NCBI GenBank assembly: GCA_018524725.1
Contig: JAEUWP010000500.1
Span: forward strand, 62,001-126,000
Reading direction: 5' to 3'
DNA length: 64,000 nucleotides
Source: Podaxis mareebaensis
Taxonomy: Eukaryota > Basidiomycota > Agaricomycetes > Agaricales > Agaricaceae
The notes under the pieces were generated by a model. The model was not told the DNA's origin, searched no databases, and saw only the letters and a list, made by a program, of their open reading frames with translations. Of this stretch, positions 61,311 to 64,000 are shown in pieces; the stretch's first letter is position 1; the number at the start of each line of letters is the position of its first letter. The position numbers and the translations under genes were made by a program.

Positions 61311-61394
61311 CTGCCCCAGGGAGACTCGAACTCTCGATCTTCTGATTGCTCTGGTTTAACAGTCAGACGCCTTAACCAACTGGGCCATGGGGCA
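61311..61394 (-). tRNA. tRNA-Asn(GUU) with intron, copy 4
   Basis: Minus strand, 84 nt, 10-nt intron AACCAGAGCA. Apart from the intron it is identical to copy 2, including the CTCCC T-stem variant. TTTTT follows within 6 nt. Confidence 0.94.
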
Positions 61395-62493
61395 CATATT
61401 TGTCCTCTCTCCCCTTGCCTTGTCGGGACTGAGAACCATCTTCGTATTCTTGCTCCCGTCAAGTCCGTTATCTGTAACTACTCCTCACGCTAATACACAT
61501 TCCCGCTAGCACTTTGGGATCATGAAACACCGGAACGACGAAATTCTTCCGGAGATTTTGAAACTCTGGAACGTGTCCATTCGCCTCGAATGCCGGACCA
61601 CTACATCTGTAATCGCTGCAGGTATAACGTAAGGTTGTTGAACAACCAACATGACGCAGTTATTCAAGGGCGGCCACACCGATACAAGATACAGTAATCT
61701 TCGTTTCCTTTGGGAGCAACACTCGCAGCGATATTATCCCGCTCAATGGGAAGCTCCATGCACCGAAGATCATCCCGGAGTACGGTAATACAAGGTGAAG
61801 TCTTGAATTCACACAAAGCAGAAGAGGGTGCGCCGTTTCTGACATCATCTTCTTCCGCGGTGGTGTACCCCCGAAGTCTTGTTGGTCTACGGGAGATTCA
61901 ACAGTCAAGTCAATAACAGAAATCAGACTCAGTGACCATACCCACTTGTTCGGCCAGCATCCCTATCGCGTCATTGAGCCCGAAGACCAGGATCACAGTG
62001 ACTAGAGCGAGACGATACCACATCACGGAGAGCTAGCGACTGCCTGCAACCAGGTAACTGCTGGTATTTCTACGCCGCCACAGCTACACTCTTACGTCTC
62101 GGAAGCCGATAACTCTGAAAGCTTGGTTTGAGCTGAATTTTGGCGTCCGTCGGTTGCGAGTACAAAAGCTCATGCTTCCACTCACACTCCCTTGAGGCAA
62201 AGCGAGGACAGTTCTTTCGTTTCGTTTCCTGATATCGAATTTCGACGTCTGTCAGCAGTGAGTGAGACACTACAGGATGTATTCTGCAAGCCTATCATTC
62301 GACTCCGTTCGTACGGCTTTGCGGCATTACACATTGCATCCAGCAAAACGAGTACCCGATAGGAGTTTAAGCGAAACCTCAACACCTTCCCAATGTAACT
62401 CCTACTTAAACGTAAAGCCCCTCACGCCCAAACGAATCGAGAGCTGGCCTGCCATAATTGCTCTGCGCCGAAATGCGAATTAGTGTCAATTCT
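61395..62493. other. Intergenic region, tRNA cluster / aldo-keto reductase
   Basis: 1.1 kb with no supportable gene. Several short open frames overlap on both strands without splice or start support. Confidence 0.45.
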
Positions 62494-64000
62494 TTAGGTC
62501 GGCCCAGACACTACACTCACCGGAGCCTCAGGCTTATTGCCAAGAATCGCCTCGATCTTTGCCATAATCTCGGGTGTCAGTTTCGGCAACACCTCTACAG
62601 CTTTCAAGTTCTCGCGAAGCTGATCAGCGCTTGATGCCCCAAGGATGACACTGGAGGTGTTGGGGTTCCTTGCGACCCAGGCGAGCGCAACTGCCTGAGG
62701 AGTTGTATTCAATTCTAGGTTATAGATTGGCCGTCAAGTGGTTGTCATGCATTTACAGCTAGAAATGAGATGCACCTTCTTGAGCGAGCTTGGTCAATTC
62801 CTTAACCTTCCTGATCTTTTCTTGGCCTTCGGGACCTCTCAATGACTCGATGGTCTTAGAGAAGAAGGTTGAATGGGTATCGTAGCGGGAACCGGAGGGG
62901 ATGCCATCGTTGTACTATTCGAAGCTCATAAACCAAAATCCTTCCAACCAGCGGTTCGTTTACTCACCTTTCCGGTCAAAAGGCCACCAGCCAAACAGGA
63001 GAACGCCGTGGTTCCAATTCCGTATTTCCTGTACAGCGGGCTAATAATTTGATGAGTATCATTATCTCCTCGTGACTAAATTGCCCTCACTCGTATTCTT
63101 TCTCTGGCCTCTCACGGTGGAACATGCTATGAAATTTGTGGCATCAACCTATAACCGAAAGAAGTTGCACGTTGCACACTCACTTGTGTTGGCATTGCTC
63201 AGCGATAGGCCCCATCAGACCAAGTTTATCAGCGACATCTAACATATCATTAGATTAGTGCCATAAAGAAGCGACTTGCAAATGCTTACGCCAAGCCTCT
63301 TCGATCTCACGAGCACTCCACTCCGAAGTTGCCCAATAAAAGGCCTGAAATTCACATACATATCAGGGTATGAACCACCTGGAGGAGAATGAAACCCACC
63401 CATCCTTTCTCAATGACCCAGTTAAACGCACGGACAATTTCTTCCATAGGGACTGTCGTTTCACGGGCATCAGCATTACTACGACTTCGTTTAGCTTGTC
63501 GTACGTACTGGTATTGTCATATCGATGAGCAAAAATCACATCCACATAATCCAATCCCATTCTTTCCAAACTCTCTTTCGCTCCTTCAATGATACTAACT
63601 TCTGATTAACGTCTTTTCCTCTTATAAGAATATATATATATACTCACTGCTTACGACTCAGCCCACCGCCATTATGTCCTCCCCTCGGGCCCCAGAATAA
63701 CTTGGTGGTGATAACCAAATCCGTCCTTCTCAACCCGAGTTCCCTGATCACTCGACCCCTATGATGGCATATGCAGTCAGGATCACAAACGAGAGATAAC
63801 TGAATCATGGATCATCAGGAGGTTCCAACGTACATCTCGACTTCAGATTTGCCTTTGGCGTATGCTTCTGCCGTATCGAACATGTTGATCCCTGCATCGA
63901 AAGCTGTTTTGATGATTTCCTGTATGGCTGATATATTAGCTTTCGTGCCGTCGTGGGTCAGGGCCAGCAGAAGTCAAGTACCTTGACTGGATCGCCTACG
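62494..64000 (-). CDS. Aldo-keto reductase, potassium-channel beta-subunit type (5' end outside window)
   Basis: Many small exons read towards the left; the N-terminus lies beyond 64000. Landmarks in order: [20 protein letters not shown], with the catalytic Asp and Tyr of the AKR tetrad; [54 protein letters not shown], with the tetrad His; [33 protein letters not shown]; then [40 protein letters not shown] and a tail ending VVSGPT at 62494. It is the NADPH-dependent YajO/Kv-beta-like subgroup, usually about 340-350 residues. The substrate cannot be inferred. The junction after AHRYDNTS (near 63490) is unclear because the obvious intron would be very short. Confidence 0.88.

Noticed and set aside
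60655..61394. The repeats as a transposon or CRISPR-like array
   Set aside because: Each repeat folds as a complete tRNA with A and B boxes and a downstream T run; the spacers are not of uniform length.

Overview
The window is nuclear DNA of a filamentous basidiomycete, most likely an Agaricomycete. Nearly every gene is split by short GT-AG introns (about 45-120 nt) with basidiomycete-style GTRNGT donors. The gene content fits this: a class IV chitin synthase, an intron-rich RPS9/RPL21 pair, fungal xanthine dioxygenase, TKL-type kinase, F-box and homeobox genes, and GPI-anchored or DPBB small secreted proteins. There is no bacterial-style operon, CRISPR array or intact transposon. All CDS coordinates are outer genomic limits of spliced genes; introns are described in the evidence.

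Layout, left to right. 1-8.2 kb: a WHI2-like BTB protein (minus, running off the left edge) and a class IV chitin synthase (minus). 10-11.9 kb: a Sec14/CRAL-TRIO protein (plus). 13.2-17.7 kb: a very long disordered protein (minus). 18.5-21.5 kb: a CorA/Mnr2-like Mg transporter (plus). 21.6-22.3 kb: a GPI-anchored secreted protein (minus). 24.6-25.6 kb: a homeodomain factor (minus). 26.9-29.7 kb: a copper amine oxidase (plus). 30.1-32.0 kb: a TKL-like kinase (minus). 32.0-34.5 kb: a gene-poor, partly AT-rich stretch. 34.5-37.7 kb: a GRAM-VASt (LAM/Ysp2-type) sterol-transfer protein (minus). 38.4-40.1 kb: an F-box protein with a reading-frame break (minus). 42.3-44.2 kb: an SCI1-like RS protein and a DPBB/RlpA-like small secreted protein (both minus). 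45.1-47.7 kb: a GH47 alpha-mannosidase (plus). 48.0-50.0 kb: head-to-head RPS9 and RPL21. 50.5-51.9 kb: a XanA-type xanthine dioxygenase (plus). 51.9-57.6 kb: a tandem segmental duplication of about 2.9 kb that duplicated the tail of the dioxygenase gene and a multi-pass membrane protein gene, whose two copies now decay at different sites. 58.1-60.1 kb: an NDPK-like protein that lacks the catalytic His and carries a repeated basic tail (minus). 60.6-61.4 kb: four tandem tRNA-Asn genes, each with a different short intron. 62.5-64.0 kb: an aldo-keto reductase (minus, cut by the right edge).

The genes do not form one pathway. Themes are cell wall and secretion (chitin synthase, GH47, GPI protein, DPBB protein), lipid transfer at membranes (Sec14, LAM), nitrogen and amine use (amine oxidase, xanthine dioxygenase) and translation (RPS9, RPL21, tRNA-Asn). 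The observations most worth a second look are the NDPK-like pseudoenzyme with its PR-K-A-LR repeat, the reciprocally decaying duplicated membrane gene, two GC-AG introns with the same AAG|GCAAG donor, and the tRNA-Asn array with divergent introns.
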